DNA from: CAYFUR01 sp964346275
GTDB lineage: Bacteria; Sumerlaeota; Sumerlaeia; SLMS01
Direction of reading: 5' to 3'
Length of the DNA: 6,588 nt
NCBI GenBank assembly: GCA_964346275.1
Contig: CAYFUR010000147.1
Span: 1-6,588, forward strand
Notes under the pieces: generated by a model
Database searches by the model: none
The model's input: only the letters and a program-made list of their open reading frames with translations
Told to the model about the DNA's origin: nothing
Made by a program: the position numbers and the translations under genes
Shown: positions 5,468 to 6,588 of the stretch, piece by piece
How the letters are laid out: each line of letters starts with the position of its first letter
Position numbering within the stretch: the first letter of the stretch is position 1

Positions 5468-6430
5468 ATGCAATATACACAACTTGGCGAGCGGGGACCA
5501 AAGGTTTCCACCATGGGCTTTGGCGCGTGGGCCATTGGCGGCAAAAACTGGGGCCCGACCGATGACGACGTCTCCCGCAATGCGTTGCGCGCGGCGCTCG
5601 ACGAAGGCGTGACCCTGATCGACACCGCCGACGTCTATGGATTCGGCCATTCGGAGGATCTGGTCGCCGAGGTCATGGCCGAGCGTGGAGGCAAGGGCGA
5701 TGTCGTCATCGCCACCAAGGCGGGCAACGATTTCTATAATGTTTCCGAGGACGATGACAAAGGCTATGGCCCGATCAAATCCAACTCGGATAAGGATTAT
5801 ATTATCTATGCGGCCGAGCAGAGCCTGAAACGCCTGAAGGTCGATTGCCTGGACATCCTCCAGCTTCACAGCCAGCCCACGGAACTTCTCGACCGCGACG
5901 ATCCGTGGGAGGCGCTGGAAACGCTGAAAAAGCAGGGAAAGATCAAATACGCCGGCTGGAGCATTCAATCCTTCCAGGAAACGAATCAGTCTTTCCTGCT
6001 CGACCGGCACAAGGACCTGATCGACGTGATCCAGGTGCGCTATAACCTGCTGGAGCGCGAAGCGGAGAAAGAGCTGTTTCCCAAGGCCCAGAAATACGGC
6101 ACCGGCGTGATTGTGCGCATTCCGATTCTTTTCGGCCTCCTGTCCGGCAAATTCAACCGCGACTCGCGCTTTACCGGGGATGACCACCGCAAAATGAATC
6201 TTTCGCCGGAAAAGCTGGACAACTATCTGAAGCAGCTCGAAAAAATGCAGCCGCTCTTTGATCGCTATCCCGACCAGTCCATGGTCCAGGTCGCTCTGCG
6301 CTTTTGTATATCGCACCCGGCCTGCCACACGGCAATTCCCGGCGCGAAGACCAAGGAACAGGTCCAGCAGAACTGTGCCGCGAGCGATTTCGGCCCGATC
6401 CCGAAAGAGGAAATCCCCGGCCTGGATTGA
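5468..6430 (+). CDS. Aldo/keto reductase (NADPH-dependent oxidoreductase)
   Basis: The 320-residue product has the full (alpha/beta)8-barrel layout of the aldo/keto reductase superfamily, closest in style to the IolS/YhdN-like bacterial groups. The catalytic tetrad is visible: D52 and Y57 in DTADVYG, K84 in ATKAG, and H134 in LQLHSQP. The opening QLGERGPKVSTMGFGAW and the NADP-binding C-terminal segment AIPGAKTKEQVQQN (289-302) are also typical. Such enzymes reduce aldehydes, ketones or keto-sugars in the cytoplasm; the substrate cannot be read from the sequence. A sugar-aminotransferase-type gene begins two bases after its stop, so a role on a keto-sugar intermediate is plausible. It is transcribed away from the minus-strand cluster. 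Confidence 0.93.
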   Translation: MQYTQLGERGPKVSTMGFGAWAIGGKNWGPTDDDVSRNALRAALDEGVTLIDTADVYGFGHSEDLVAEVMAERGGKGDVVIATKAGNDFYNVSEDDDKGYGPIKSNSDKDYIIYAAEQSLKRLKVDCLDILQLHSQPTELLDRDDPWEALETLKKQGKIKYAGWSIQSFQETNQSFLLDRHKDLIDVIQVRYNLLEREAEKELFPKAQKYGTGVIVRIPILFGLLSGKFNRDSRFTGDDHRKMNLSPEKLDNYLKQLEKMQPLFDRYPDQSMVQVALRFCISHPACHTAIPGAKTKEQVQQNCAASDFGPIPKEEIPGLD

Positions 6431-6432
6431 TC

Positions 6433-6588
6433 ATGGATCCCATTCCGCTTTCGGAAACCACGCTTGGTGAAGAAGAAGTCGAGGCCGCCGTGCGCGTGTT
6501 GCGCTCGAAGTGGCTGACCATGGGCGAGGAAGTAGCCGTCTTCGAGCGCGAATTCGCCCAGGCCGTGGGAGCGCGCCACGCCATCGCC
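6433..6588 (+). CDS. DegT/DnrJ/EryC1/StrS-family aminotransferase, N-terminal part (cut by window end)
   Basis: An ATG two bases after the reductase stop opens a frame that runs to the window edge, giving 52 residues. IPLSETTLGEEEVEAAV (4-20), VLRSKWLTMGEEV (22-34) and FEREFAQAVGARHAIA (37-52) match the very conserved N-terminus of the PLP-dependent sugar aminotransferases of this family, which normally reads LG-x-EE, LRSGWLT-x-GP, FE-x-x-FA and G-x-x-HA. Members convert keto-sugar nucleotides to amino-sugar nucleotides for O-antigen, capsule or secondary metabolites; a few act as regulators or dehydratases. The PLP lysine lies beyond the window, so activity cannot be judged. No strong ribosome site is seen; GGA at 6424-6426 is the nearest, and coupling to the reductase is likely. 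Confidence 0.88.
   Translation, partial: MDPIPLSETTLGEEEVEAAVRVLRSKWLTMGEEVAVFEREFAQAVGARHAIA

Noticed and set aside
4811..6328. 505-codon minus-strand open frame
   Set aside because: It runs antisense through the aldo/keto reductase and then out of frame through the membrane-protein gene, ending in arginine-rich low-complexity sequence; it is a shadow frame.

Overview
The window reads as chromosomal DNA of a Gram-negative-type bacterium. Two predicted exported proteins and an ABC ATPase with a Wzt-like carrier-binding tail point to a cell with an outer envelope carrying exported polysaccharide. The mixture of poorly conserved secreted proteins, a proline-rich membrane protein and a laminin-G-like (DUF1080-like) fold would suit a Planctomycetes/PVC or Hydrogenedentota-like lineage. 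That assignment is an inference from style only; no rRNA or other phylogenetic marker apart from RsmA is present.

Layout: (1) 1-56, possible 3' end of an upstream plus-strand gene. (2) 57-288, AT-richer intergenic DNA with an imperfect inverted repeat. (3) 289-1892, two plus-strand genes joined by an ATGA overlap, both starting with signal peptides: a jelly-roll-like protein and a charged, almost all-helical protein of unknown function. (4) 1893-2004, a convergent junction with a strong hairpin that looks like a bidirectional terminator. (5) 5282-2005 on the minus strand, three genes in transcription order: a proline-rich multi-pass membrane protein, rsmA (16S rRNA dimethyladenosine transferase), and a Wzt-like polysaccharide-export ATPase. 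The last two overlap by ATGA. (6) 5283-5467, a divergent intergenic region with a perfect-arm palindrome and a good Shine-Dalgarno site. (7) 5468-6588, plus strand, an aldo/keto reductase followed after 2 bases by the start of a DegT/DnrJ/EryC1/StrS aminotransferase, cut by the window end.

How they may work together: the reductase and the sugar-aminotransferase-type gene form a tight pair that could make a modified nucleotide sugar, and the Wzt-like ATPase would export a polysaccharide. This makes a surface-glycan neighbourhood plausible, with housekeeping rsmA embedded in it. The secreted pair at the left end is separated by the terminator and differs in base composition, so it is probably an independent unit. 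No mobile element, CRISPR array, tRNA or rRNA was recognised, and no clearly new defence or mobile system was found. The least understood parts are the secreted pair, the proline-rich membrane protein, and an out-of-frame polyserine tail overlapping the end of the ABC gene.
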